This document shows, in pieces, positions 21,199-29,690 of a stretch of 64,000 bases of DNA. The stretch is from the NCBI RefSeq assembly GCF_030866825.1, contig NZ_CP133020.1:4588001-4652000 (forward strand), written 5' to 3'. The notes beneath the pieces are model-generated. The model had not been told where the DNA came from. It ran no database searches and saw only the letters and a list, made by a program, of their open reading frames with translations. The translations under genes and the position numbers were made by a program. The DNA is from Rathayibacter sp. SW19. GTDB taxonomy: Bacteria; Actinomycetota; Actinomycetes; Actinomycetales; Microbacteriaceae. How positions within the stretch are numbered: position 1 is the first letter of the stretch; each line of letters starts with the position of its first letter.

Positions 21199-23343
21199 CT
21201 ACTGTGTTTGCGTTGCAGGGTGTGTTGCGGCCGTCGACGTGACGGCATCGATCCTGAGTACTCGAGCGCCGACTCCCCCGGTGAGGTTGTCGAGGCGGAG
21301 TGCTCCGGTTTCCACATCCCAGTGGCTTGCCCACTCGGGTAGGGATTGCGGAAAGACTGTGTGCAGGCAGATGTCGCTGCCGGCGAGCTCAGGAAAATCG
21401 AGGACGACTGACGGATGCTCCTGCGAACGATTCCAAACGGTGATCAACCGGCTCTTCGATGTCGTCAGCCCGAGTGCAATCACCTCGGCATCCCACACGG
21501 GAAGTCCAAGTGGCCAAAAGGGATGCGAGGACGCAATTTCGGCCTTGAGGTCTTTTGCAGCGACAATCGCCGCACGAACGAGCTGAAGCTGATCGTCTGA
21601 CATGCGGTTGAGATATCCAGAGAGGTAGAACCGCCCCAGAAGCCCGGTCGCCAGGCAGAAGGCAACCTCCTCGAGCGACATCTCCGGCTGCGGGTATGCC
21701 CAGCTTGCAGCCTGTTCGGGCAGCATCGACATCGGTGCCGCGGCGGCGATCGGCGGATACTTGAGGAAGTCCTGCTGGTCAGAGGTCGACTGCATCTGAA
21801 AGCGCGAGAGCATCGCGAAGTCCGCGCGCATCCCGCCGGAGGCGCAATTCTCCAACACCACTGTTGGATGCCGATCGAGAATTCCGTCTATCCATGCCAG
21901 GTGGGCCCGGTTGTGCTCGAGAAGCCCTTCACCGACGCTCGCGGTGTCGTAGTCGGTGCCCGGGCCTGGGTTGATGTTGTAGTCGAGTTTGAAGAAGCCG
22001 ATTCCGAACTCGGCGATCAACCGGTCGACAGCCGCGTCCAGGTGTGCGCGGGCCGCCGGATGCCGCAGGTCGAGGTGGTACCGATGGTGCTCAACGAGGC
22101 GCATGCCTTCCCGCTGCAGGAAGGCGCCGTCCGGCAACCGAGAAGCCATCGGGCTGTTGACACCGATGACCTCCGGCTCCAGCCACAGGCCTGGCACCAT
22201 CCCGGCCTCCGCGATGTGATCGGTGACTTCGCTGAGTCCGTTGGGGAATCGCACGCTCGACGGCATCCACTCGCCGACGCTGTCCCACCACTCACCCGTG
22301 TTGTCGTACCAACCGGCGTCAATGCAGAAGATCTCGGCCCCGACCGCCGCCGCAGCGTCGACGAGTGGTAACAGCTTCTCAGTCGTGGGGTCACCGTTGA
22401 GCGTGTTCATGTAGTCGTTGAAGATGATCGGCATGGCTTGGTTGTCCGGATGCGCTCGGCGCTCGGTGCGACGGTGTTGCGTCAGTGCAGCAATGGCTGT
22501 CGTGACGTCGCATGCAAGCGCCACGGTGACAGGAACGGTCTCAAATATTGCACCGGGCGCCAACGTTTTGGTCCATTGGTGGTCGGTGTCCGTCGGCCCT
22601 GAGAGGGCGAAGTACCCACTGGCGGTGTCCTCGCCGATTTCCCAGCGCCATGGGCCGTTGTGCTCGATTTGCCACGCCCACGCGGCACCGAGGCGCTCCG
22701 ACGCAACTGCCGCAACGGGCAAATGCTTGCCCGTCGACCATGTCCCAGTCGACACGACTGAGAACTCACCACGTGGATTGTGATTCGTGAGGTGTTGCTC
22801 GAGACGAGGAAAGCGGATGCCATTGAGCGGCTCGGTGATCCAACGCCCTTCGCCCAGCCAATCGCTGAGCGCGTGATGCACGTTCCAGGTGCGGATGTCA
22901 CTGCCGTGATCGCCTTCAAGGTCGCCGCCGAGATAACTGGAGAACGATGGGACCGAGCGAAGGACGACGGCTTCCGCTCCGCCATTCGCCACCGAAACAT
23001 GCGACTGAATAGCGCTGCCGGTCGCCCCCATGCTGAGACAGATCGTGGACTCGAGCCCGGTGGCGTCGTGCCGCACGGTGATCTCCAGCCGGTGCCGGAC
23101 GCCGTCGAGCCATACGCGATGCCGAAGATACCGCGACTCCTGCCCGACCACGGTGTGCACGAGTCGGTCGTTTGCCAGAGCGTGCCCCTGGGAGACGGTC
23201 AGCACGTCGATGAGTGGCAGCCCATGCGGCACGTCCAGTGCCGTCGAGGGTGCATGCATGGCCGCGATCCGAGGAGCAACTGTCTCCGACCACTCGAACT
23301 CGATAGTCGCAGTGCCGTTACCCCAACGTAGGCGATCGGTCAT
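21199..23343 (-). CDS. Alpha-galactosidase, glycoside hydrolase family 36
   Basis: This 714-residue protein has no signal peptide and is therefore cytoplasmic. An N-terminal beta-rich domain is followed by a TIM barrel (IFNDYMNTLNGDPT, IFCIDAGWYDNTG, VPGLWLEPEVIGV). The nucleophile is in FFKLDYN (Asp454) and the acid/base in TSDQQD (Asp522), with ENCASGGMRAD between them. It cleaves alpha-1,6-linked galactose from raffinose- or melibiose-type sugars after uptake by the transporter encoded downstream. It is the first gene of the operon, 37 bp before the binding-protein gene. Confidence 0.93.
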   Translation of the reverse strand: MTDRLRWGNGTATIEFEWSETVAPRIAAMHAPSTALDVPHGLPLIDVLTVSQGHALANDRLVHTVVGQESRYLRHRVWLDGVRHRLEITVRHDATGLESTICLSMGATGSAIQSHVSVANGGAEAVVLRSVPSFSSYLGGDLEGDHGSDIRTWNVHHALSDWLGEGRWITEPLNGIRFPRLEQHLTNHNPRGEFSVVSTGTWSTGKHLPVAAVASERLGAAWAWQIEHNGPWRWEIGEDTASGYFALSGPTDTDHQWTKTLAPGAIFETVPVTVALACDVTTAIAALTQHRRTERRAHPDNQAMPIIFNDYMNTLNGDPTTEKLLPLVDAAAAVGAEIFCIDAGWYDNTGEWWDSVGEWMPSSVRFPNGLSEVTDHIAEAGMVPGLWLEPEVIGVNSPMASRLPDGAFLQREGMRLVEHHRYHLDLRHPAARAHLDAAVDRLIAEFGIGFFKLDYNINPGPGTDYDTASVGEGLLEHNRAHLAWIDGILDRHPTVVLENCASGGMRADFAMLSRFQMQSTSDQQDFLKYPPIAAAAPMSMLPEQAASWAYPQPEMSLEEVAFCLATGLLGRFYLSGYLNRMSDDQLQLVRAAIVAAKDLKAEIASSHPFWPLGLPVWDAEVIALGLTTSKSRLITVWNRSQEHPSVVLDFPELAGSDICLHTVFPQSLPEWASHWDVETGALRLDNLTGGVGARVLRIDAVTSTAATHPATQTQ

Positions 23344-23391
23344 CGGTTCCCTCTTCTTCGCGGACGTGTCCTGTCGGACGTGTTGAATTTA

Positions 23392-23440
23392 TGATAACGC
23401 TTTCATACAAATGCGCAAGCTGATCATGAAATCGTTATCA
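23392..23440 (-). promoter_or_regulatory. Twin LacI-type operators and promoter of the alpha-galactoside operon
   Basis: TGATAACGCTTTCA (23392-23405) and TGAAATCGTTATCA (23427-23440) both fit the CG-centred LacI consensus TGAWANCGNTWTCA and are 35 bp apart centre to centre. On the minus strand a TTGCGC...TATCAT pair with 16-bp spacing places the -10 inside the proximal operator. The remaining 23441-23665 holds no gene I can see. Confidence 0.8.
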
Positions 23441-23665
23441 ACAGATTCGACTTAAGCAGATCTAGCGGTCGGCAATAAGAGTCATTTTCCGTTTACTTCA
23501 GCGAATTGGCGGGGATGCGAGCGCAGACAGGCAGCGAATGAGCAGTGGGCTCCTAAGGATGCGTTTAGTGCAACTACAATTCGCGAAACCGCTATCATGA
23601 ACGGACTCGATGTGAGAAGTAGTTGGGTGAGAAGCACCTGATCGTCACCTGCCTAGAGTTGGGGG

Positions 23666-24364
23666 GTGAACCGCACCGACCGTCTGTATGCGCTCGTCGA
23701 GGAGTTGCGGGCCGTCGCGCCGCGACCGCGCTCGGCCCACTGGTTGGCCTATCACTTCGAAGTCAGCTCGAGAACCATCGAACGTGACATCAGCGCACTG
23801 CAACAGGCCGGCGTGCCGATCTGGGCGGAGCCCGGACGCTCTGGCGGGTACTGCGTGGATGCGCGTCGAACACTGCAACCCGTGAACCTCACTGCGGACG
23901 AGGCCGTCGCCCTGTCGATCGGCCTCCGCCTGCTCGAAAACACGCCATTTCGGGATGCCGCACGCACGGCATTGCGCAAGCTCGTCGCAGCCATGCAACG
24001 GGACGACGCGGCGGCCGCGAGCAGTCTCGCCGAACGCGTACACCTGCTGGGCGACGGCTCATCGCCGCCCGTCGTGCCGCACGCGATCGCGAGTGCCCTG
24101 TCAGCCGGTCGCGTGCTACGCCTCACATACACCGATAAAGCCGGAGTGGAGACCGGGCGCGATGTCGAGCCGCTGGGCTACGTCGGATCCCAAGACCACT
24201 GGTACCTCATCGGATGGTGCCGCTTCCGCGACGGAATCCGCGCTTTTCGCGTCGATCGGATCGCATCCGTTTCGGTCACCAGCGAGACGCCCGAGCCGCG
24301 CCGCTTGACCCAAGAGGAGTTGAACATCCCCTACGGCATGCTCACCCAACTCGACCTCGGATAG
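23666..24364 (+). CDS. WYL-domain transcriptional regulator (YafY/DeoR-like HTH)
   Basis: This 232-residue protein has an N-terminal HTH_11 winged helix (RTDRLYALVEELRA, WLAYHFEVSSRTIERDISAL, PIWAEPGRSGGYCV) and a C-terminal WYL domain (VLRLTYTDKAG, VEPLGYVGSQDHWYLIGWCR), a ligand- or nucleic-acid-binding module. The GTG start is preceded by TAGAGT six bases upstream, so it is probably leaderless. It is convergent with the VOC gene and may act on distant genes. Confidence 0.9.
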   Translation: MNRTDRLYALVEELRAVAPRPRSAHWLAYHFEVSSRTIERDISALQQAGVPIWAEPGRSGGYCVDARRTLQPVNLTADEAVALSIGLRLLENTPFRDAARTALRKLVAAMQRDDAAAASSLAERVHLLGDGSSPPVVPHAIASALSAGRVLRLTYTDKAGVETGRDVEPLGYVGSQDHWYLIGWCRFRDGIRAFRVDRIASVSVTSETPEPRRLTQEELNIPYGMLTQLDLG

Positions 24365-24406
24365 CTGCGCTGGTGGCGTCAGCCGCACGAGCGGCTTTCG
24401 CCTTGT

Positions 24407-24814
24407 TCACCGCGCGCGCTGCGCGAACTTCTTGACGGCATCCGCGGTCACCGGGGCGAAGAAGTTGAGCAGGTTTCCATCGGGATCGCGGATGACCGCA
24501 GAACGATTGCCCCACGGCATCATCGTCGGAGGCGTCACCACATCGCTCACCCACTGCTCGAGTCGCTCGAAGTCGCGGTCAACCTCCTCGACCAGGAATT
24601 CGATGATCGCCGTGTGGTTGTCGGCGCCGTGGGCAGCACCCGGCGCGAACACGCCCACCGTGCGGGTGCTGCCTATCGCAACCGTGCCTGAGGCCGTTGG
24701 CAGTTCGGCGAAGTCCTCCGTCGACCACACGGCTGCGATGCCGAGCGCACGCTCGTAGAACTCAACCAAGCGGCGGATGTTGTCGGTAATCAACCGAACG
24801 GACACAAGATTCAT
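24407..24814 (-). CDS. VOC-family (glyoxalase/bleomycin-resistance-like) protein
   Basis: This 135-residue protein has two beta-alpha-beta-beta-beta repeats typical of the vicinal-oxygen-chelate fold: SVRLITDNIRRLVEFYERALGI at the start, IIEFLVEEVDRDFERL in the centre, and NRSAVIRDPDGNLLNFFAPV at the end with a possible metal-ligand Glu/Asp region. The function within this broad superfamily cannot be told from sequence. It is transcribed towards the WYL regulator. Confidence 0.87.
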   Translation of the reverse strand: MNLVSVRLITDNIRRLVEFYERALGIAAVWSTEDFAELPTASGTVAIGSTRTVGVFAPGAAHGADNHTAIIEFLVEEVDRDFERLEQWVSDVVTPPTMMPWGNRSAVIRDPDGNLLNFFAPVTADAVKKFAQRAR

Positions 24815-24998
24815 GGGGACTCGCTTTCGCTTCGTGTCGAGACCATCTCGACGTCAACCAGTTTTGGCGGTCGCGGCGACAACCCCCTGTCGGTGATTAG
24901 AGGTCGCAGACAATCAATCGCGAGGCGCGGGCAGCCGCGATGTGGTGGGAAGCACGCACCGTTCGGCTCCGCAGCATGGCGAGTGTTACAGTCTGCAC

Positions 24999-25706
24999 AT
25001 GCAGTCGCGCGTCGATGGAACCACCATGCCGGTACTCAACGTCACATTGGATGCGGGCGATCGCATCATCGCCGAGGGCGAGAACGTCGCCTGGCTCTCA
25101 CCCGGGCTCGACCTGAACACGTCGACCGCGCACGGCTCCGGTGGCCAGGGCGGTTTCATGAACAGCCTGAAGCGTGTTCTCGGCGGCGGCCAGCTGTTCC
25201 TCACCGAATACAGCGCGAGAACCGGCGGATACGTCGTTTTCGCCGCACGGCTACCCGGAACGATTCGTGAGCTGGCGGTCGACCCCGGGGACAACTACAT
25301 GGTTTTGTCGGGCTCGTATGTCGCGAGTACGCCCGACGTCAGCGTCTCAGTCGGCTTGCAGAAGAAGCTCGGCGCCGGCATCTTCGGTGGAGCCGGCGTC
25401 GTGTTCCAAAAGCTCAGCGGCAACGGAACCAGCTGGGTGCAGTTCGCCGGTGAGCTGACGGAATACGATCTTGCTGCCGGCGAATCGATTCTCGTACACC
25501 CCGGTCACCTTGCGCTATATCGGGCGGAGATGCAATTGGAGTTCGCAACGATCAAGGGCGTGAAGAACAAACTCTTCGGCGACTCGATGTTCTTGGCCCA
25601 GGTGCACGGGCCAGGACATGTCTGGCTGCAGTCGATGACGCCGGCGAAACTCGCGGCGGGGATCGAGCCGTATCTTCCGCAACAGCGTTCGTCGAGCGAC
25701 GACTGA
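24999..25706 (+). CDS. AIM24-family protein
   Basis: This 235-residue all-beta protein is of the AIM24/TIGR00266 family (tryptophan-RNA-binding-attenuator-like fold), whose bacterial members have no settled function. Visible features are glycine-rich turns and repeated strands, including GGGQLFLTEYSARTGGYVVFA, VVFQKLSGNGTSWVQFAG, ESILVHPGHLALY and GDSMFLAQVHGPGHVWLQSM. ATG at 24999 lies six bases after TACAGT, so it is likely leaderless. Further in-frame sequence to 24942 is not needed for the domain. Confidence 0.85.
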   Translation: MQSRVDGTTMPVLNVTLDAGDRIIAEGENVAWLSPGLDLNTSTAHGSGGQGGFMNSLKRVLGGGQLFLTEYSARTGGYVVFAARLPGTIRELAVDPGDNYMVLSGSYVASTPDVSVSVGLQKKLGAGIFGGAGVVFQKLSGNGTSWVQFAGELTEYDLAAGESILVHPGHLALYRAEMQLEFATIKGVKNKLFGDSMFLAQVHGPGHVWLQSMTPAKLAAGIEPYLPQQRSSSDD

Positions 25707-25802
25707 GTGGGCGTGAATCACGCCGCGTGATCGCAGGGTCTCACGCGTCCTCGCCGCGATACGCGGCAGCGAACGGGTCCGGTGAGGGGCGCTACGCACC
25801 GC

Positions 25803-27047
25803 CTAGAGCTCCCAGAGCGACGATACCGGCAGCCCAAAAAGCCGATCGCCGAACTGGTACCCCGTCGCACCGGTATTCAACACCACACCACCAGCGAATC
25901 GGTCGCCCAGGAGATCACGCAGTGTCTTGAGTGGCCTGAAGTGGTCAGAGCGGAATGTCGATCCTGATTTGACTTCGATACCCAGTACCTGACCATCGGC
26001 GAACTCCACAATGACGTCGACCTCGAGCCCATCTCTGTTGCGATAGTGGAAGAGTTCGAATTCCTCCTCAGACCATCCGCTCTGCTTGAGCAATTCGTCG
26101 GCCACGAAGCCCTCCATAAGCGCACCGAAATGCGTGGCTGTTCCATCGAGTGGGGTCAGTTGCGCCGTGGTGACACGCGAGAGGCGTGCCGCAAGGCCCG
26201 AGTCCGCGATTGACGCTTTCGGCCTGCTGGTCTCCCGTCCGGTGAGATTCGTCTTCCATGGTTTGAGCAGATCGGTGAGGAACAGCGTTTCGAGTGTGTC
26301 GAGGTACGCGGTTATGGATGTCGCCGGCAGCCCGGCGTCCTGGGCGAGGCGGGCTTTTACCAACTCACCGGCTTGGTTCGCGGCCATCAAGCGGAGCAAG
26401 CTCATCAGCCGACTCGGGTCGGTGTTGATCAGTTCCCGCGCGTCTCGGCGAATGAGACGTTCGAGGTAGCTGTCGAACCAGACATTCCGCATCCGCGGCT
26501 CGAGGTCGCGAACGTCTGGGTACCCGCCAACGACGATCATCCTGGCGTAATCAGCGCGCGAGACTTGGCTGGTCACGTCACGATACGGGATGCCCTCCCG
26601 GAAGCGACGAATGAAGTCTTCCTTTTTACCGGCAAATTCCCCCCGGGAGAGGGTGCGCAGCCAGACCGTGGCAGCGCGACCGGCAAGGCTGTCGGTGGCG
26701 CGACGGCTGCGCAGCAGATCGCTCGACCCGGTGAGCAGGAACCGGCCGTTGCGTCGGTCGCGGTCGATTGATGCCTTGATCGCCAACGTGAGTTCCGGAT
26801 AACGCTGGATCTCGTCGATAACGAGGATTCCGGCCGAACGCTGATTCACGAATCCGATTGGGTCTTCGCGTGCAGCGGCGAGGGTTTGCTCGTCATCGAG
26901 CGTCAGGTTCCAGCCGTTGCGGCCGCTGGCAAGCTGCCCAGCCAGTGTGCTCTTGCCCACCTGTCTGGCACCTTGGATGACGACCGCGGGGAAAGCGTCG
27001 ATGGTCTCCTCTGCGACCTCGAATATGTTCCTCCGGATCAGCACCAT
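25803..27047 (-). CDS. AAA ATPase with DUF4143 C-terminal domain
   Basis: This 414-residue protein has a Walker A (VVIQGARQVGKSTLA, residues ~22-36), Walker B (ILVIDEIQRYPEL), a sensor LLTGSSDLL, a central WFDSYLERLIRRDAREL helix, and a C-terminal restriction-fold-like DUF4143 domain (FHYRNRDGLEVDVIVEF, LGIEVKSG with E-x-K). Such proteins are abundant single genes in prokaryotes, often mobile. Roles in defence or toxin-antitoxin function have been suggested without firm proof. Five 22-bp-phased repeats lie immediately upstream and may be its operators. A decayed relative is at 16018-16398. Confidence 0.9.
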   Translation of the reverse strand: MVLIRRNIFEVAEETIDAFPAVVIQGARQVGKSTLAGQLASGRNGWNLTLDDEQTLAAAREDPIGFVNQRSAGILVIDEIQRYPELTLAIKASIDRDRRNGRFLLTGSSDLLRSRRATDSLAGRAATVWLRTLSRGEFAGKKEDFIRRFREGIPYRDVTSQVSRADYARMIVVGGYPDVRDLEPRMRNVWFDSYLERLIRRDARELINTDPSRLMSLLRLMAANQAGELVKARLAQDAGLPATSITAYLDTLETLFLTDLLKPWKTNLTGRETSRPKASIADSGLAARLSRVTTAQLTPLDGTATHFGALMEGFVADELLKQSGWSEEEFELFHYRNRDGLEVDVIVEFADGQVLGIEVKSGSTFRSDHFRPLKTLRDLLGDRFAGGVVLNTGATGYQFGDRLFGLPVSSLWEL

Positions 27048-27067
27048 GTCGATGATTCTACCGATAT

Positions 27068-27171
27068 TCGTAGATCCGCGAACTCAGTTCCGTGGTTCCG
27101 CGAAGAATACTTCGTAGTTCTGCGGACAAAAACTCGTAGTTCTGCGGACCTGAACTCGTAGTTCTGCGGCG
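27068..27171. repeat. Five direct repeats with exact 22-bp period upstream of the DUF4143 gene
   Basis: Repeats begin with CGT at 27069, 27091, 27113, 27135 and 27157. Copies 3-5 share TCGTAGTTCTGCGG; copies 1-2 are diverged (CGTAGATCCGCGAAC, CGTGGTTCCGCGAAG). Spacing is exactly two helical turns, so a protein bound to each would sit on one face. The array ends 21 bp before the ATPase ATG on the minus strand. Confidence 0.85.
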
Positions 27172-27218
27172 GTCTTGCGCCTGCTTTCGCGCACGCGAGC
27201 CCCGCAATCGGCGCGCGG

Positions 27219-27797
27219 TTACCTGACGCTGCGGAGGAACTCCAGCGCCCGTTCCGTCAGAAGCGCTGCCGCGGCCGCGTCGTACGACGGCAGACTGCTG
27301 TCAGCGAACAGGTGCTTGTCGCCCGGATAGACGAACAGCTCGGCATCCGGCGATGATTCCACCAGGTCGCGAGCCGCATCGATGTCGCCCTCGCCGACGA
27401 AGTAGGGGTCGGCATCCATCCCGTGAATCTGCACGGGCACACCGGCCGGCCACGCCTCACCGAACACCGAAACCGGAACACACGAGTGGATCAACAGCGC
27501 ACCGACAGCGCCCGGCCGGGTCTGTGCCAGCGACTGGGCCGGAACAACGCCGAGCGAGAACCCGGCATAAACGAGCGCATCGGGCAGCCCGGCGGCGACA
27601 GCGCGGCCGCGTTCCACGATCTCTTCGAACCCGATCGAATCGCCATAAGCGACGCCGGCATCGAGGTCGTCGAAAGTACGCCCGTCATACATATCGGGCG
27701 TATGCACGACGTTCCCTGCCTGCCGCAAAAGGTCGGCGAACGCGAGCACCCCCGGGGTCAGTCCTTGCGCGTGATGGAACAGCAACACCTCTGCCAT
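27219..27797 (-). CDS. Dienelactone hydrolase-family protein
   Basis: This 192-residue alpha/beta hydrolase resembles dienelactone hydrolase: VLLFHHAQGLTPGVLAFADLLR, TPDMYDGRTF, the nucleophile elbow VYAGFSLGVVPAQ (Ser in place of the Cys of classical enzymes), VQIHGMDADPYF with the Asp, and YPGDKHLF with the His. Ser-type members hydrolyse assorted esters or lactones and the substrate is unknown. A GAGGA ribosome site precedes the ATG at 27797. It is divergent from the MFS gene. Confidence 0.85.
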   Translation of the reverse strand: MAEVLLFHHAQGLTPGVLAFADLLRQAGNVVHTPDMYDGRTFDDLDAGVAYGDSIGFEEIVERGRAVAAGLPDALVYAGFSLGVVPAQSLAQTRPGAVGALLIHSCVPVSVFGEAWPAGVPVQIHGMDADPYFVGEGDIDAARDLVESSPDAELFVYPGDKHLFADSSLPSYDAAAAALLTERALEFLRSVR

Positions 27798-27930
27798 GAG
27801 CTCGTCCTCCGTCTGGGATGCGAATGCGGTCGGGCCATACTATGCACGATCCGCCGACATTGGCGCGACGGAACTCACGCCGTCGCACCCACGCGCGGGC
27901 CCTTGCCCCACTCCTGATACGCTCGCAGCC

Positions 27931-29154
27931 GTGAGTGCATCCGGCGTGGCGACCCCGAGCCACGACGCCAAGGCACTCGCTCGCTGGCGCAACGCTGTCA
28001 TCACGGCGTTCGCACTCGGCGGTGTCAGCCTGGCCACCTGGGGGCCCCGCCTGCCAAGCCTCCGCAGTGATCTCGGGTTGAGCTATGAGTCGCTCGGTCT
28101 GCTGGTCGCAGCTGTCACGGTCGGCTCGATCGCCGGACTTGTCAGCGCGTCAGCACTCCTGGCCTGGCTCGGACCGCGGGGCGGCATCTGGCTGACACTG
28201 ACGATCGATGCCGTCGGCATCGCTGTCATCGGGCTCAGCGCGGGCGTGCTGCATTCAGCCCCAGCGGCCACCATCGGATTCATCCTCGTCGGCTTCGGCA
28301 TCGGCGCTGTCGACGTCATGATGAACGTGCAGGGCGCCGCGGTCGAACACCTGGCCGGCAAGACGCTGATGCCGCTCATGCACGCTGCATGGTCGGCAGG
28401 CGCGGTCCTCGGGTCCGCGATCGGCGCAGCATCCGCCGCCCTCGGCGTCTCGGTCGGCACGCAACTGGTGGTCGAATCTGTGTTGATTGCGGCCGTCGCC
28501 GCAGTCTCGGTGCAATTCATTCCGCGAACGGATGGCGCGGCATCCGCAGAAGCGAAGCCGCCGGTTCGCGCACGCATCCGCTCGTGGTTGTCGGGATGGG
28601 CGGACGTTCGTCTGCTCATGATCGGCTTGGTGATGCTTGGCGTGGAGCTCGGTGAGGGGTCCGCGAACAACTGGTTGACGCTCTCCGTGCGGGACGACCA
28701 CCACCAAACGGATGCGATCGCCGCCCTCTTCTTCACCGCATTCGCCCTCGGGGAGACTCTCGCCCGCGTCTTCGGCGGTCCGTTGGTGGATCGTGTCGGG
28801 CGGGTGCGAACAGTGCGTTTCACGACCGCGCTCGGCGTGATCGGCGTGCTGTTGTTCATCCTCGGCGGGGCACCCTGGCTCGTTCTGATCGGCGTTATTC
28901 TGTGGGCCGTCGGCGTGTCGATGGGGTTCCCGCTCGGCATGTCCGCTGCTGCGGACAGCGGCCCGAACCCGGCAGCGCGCGTGAGCGTCGTCGCATCGAT
29001 CGGCTATCTCGCGAACCTCGGCGGGCCACCGGTTGTCGGCTTTCTCGCTCAACAGTTCGGGCTGCTGAATTCGCTGTGGCTGATCATCGTGCTGCTGGCC
29101 GTGTCGTTTGCGGCTGCTGGGGCGTTGCGACCGCGGAGCAAGACGAACGCATAG
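27931..29154 (+). CDS. MFS transporter, YbjJ/fucose-permease-like
   Basis: This 407-residue protein has twelve hydrophobic segments. It starts with ALARWRNAVITAFALGGVSLATWGPRLPSL and carries the family-typical GFGIGAVDVMMNVQGAAVE and the LMHAAWSAGAVLGSAIG segment of YbjJ-like transporters. The GTG at 27931 follows TACGCT by seven bases and is likely leaderless. The substrate is not evident. A strong hairpin at 29194-29228 lies downstream. Confidence 0.87.
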   Translation: MSASGVATPSHDAKALARWRNAVITAFALGGVSLATWGPRLPSLRSDLGLSYESLGLLVAAVTVGSIAGLVSASALLAWLGPRGGIWLTLTIDAVGIAVIGLSAGVLHSAPAATIGFILVGFGIGAVDVMMNVQGAAVEHLAGKTLMPLMHAAWSAGAVLGSAIGAASAALGVSVGTQLVVESVLIAAVAAVSVQFIPRTDGAASAEAKPPVRARIRSWLSGWADVRLLMIGLVMLGVELGEGSANNWLTLSVRDDHHQTDAIAALFFTAFALGETLARVFGGPLVDRVGRVRTVRFTTALGVIGVLLFILGGAPWLVLIGVILWAVGVSMGFPLGMSAAADSGPNPAARVSVVASIGYLANLGGPPVVGFLAQQFGLLNSLWLIIVLLAVSFAAAGALRPRSKTNA

Positions 29155-29193
29155 TGCGCGCCGGCATTCAGAACAGGCAGATTCTGCGCGTTC

Positions 29194-29228
29194 GCGTCAG
29201 AACAGGCGATTTTCGCCTGCTGTGACGC
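29194..29228 (+). terminator. Hairpin downstream of the MFS gene
   Basis: Nested stems are GCGTCA/TGACGC (29194-29199, 29223-29228) and CAGGCGA/TCGCCTG (29203-29209, 29213-29219) with a TTT loop, 40 bp after the stop. There is no T-run, but this type of stem is common at actinobacterial transcript ends. Confidence 0.55.
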
Positions 29229-29297
29229 AAACCTCCTGTTCTTGAGAAGCGCCGCGGGCGAGAAGGCGGCAGAGGTCGCACGGTCGGCTCGAACCGA

Positions 29298-29339
29298 CCC
29301 GTAGGATGTGAGCCACGCGGGCGGCTCACATCCTACGGG
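29298..29339. repeat. Perfect 17-bp inverted repeat upstream of the ferredoxin gene
   Basis: CCCGTAGGATGTGAGCC (29298-29314) and GGCTCACATCCTACGGG (29323-29339) are exact reverse complements separated by 8 bases. The right arm ends 48 bp before the ferredoxin GTG. It may be a terminator read from either side, a structured leader or an operator. Confidence 0.85.
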
Positions 29340-29387
29340 CCTAGCGTGTGGCGCGAAGCACCTCCGAACACCCAGAAGGGCACCACT

Positions 29388-29588
29388 GTGAAAGTCATCA
29401 CCTATCAGCCGACCTGCATCTCCGCCGGCCAATGCGCACTGTCCGCCCCCAATGTGTTCTGGAACCGCGAGAGTGACGGCAAGGTCGAACTCTGGACCGA
29501 TAGCCCTCCCGAATCGGAGTACGACCAGGTGCGCGAAGCCGCAGCCCTGTGCCCGTCGGCATCCATCACCATCGAAGAGGACGATTAG
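29388..29588 (+). CDS. Small ferredoxin, 3Fe-4S/4Fe-4S type
   Basis: This 66-residue acidic protein starts VKVITYQPTCISAGQC and ends with LCPSASITIEEDD. The Cys pattern C-x5-C ... C-P with only three cysteines is typical of actinobacterial 3Fe-4S ferredoxins that feed electrons to cytochromes P450. No P450 gene is nearby. GTG at 29388 has AGAAGGG seven bases upstream; the longer in-frame start at 29346 adds a non-conserved leader. Confidence 0.85.
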   Translation: MKVITYQPTCISAGQCALSAPNVFWNRESDGKVELWTDSPPESEYDQVREAAALCPSASITIEEDD

Positions 29589-29690
29589 CGCCCGCCTGGC
29601 GCGGTACACAGTCGTGGTTTCGAGACGCGCCGCTCGCTGCCCTCGCAGCGCTCCTCAACCACCGGCGCAAGCACACATGACCCCGACCGC

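Noticed and set aside
27068..27171. Possible small CRISPR array
   Set aside because: The period is only 22 bp with 6-8 bp between conserved cores, repeats diverge towards one end, and no cas genes are near.
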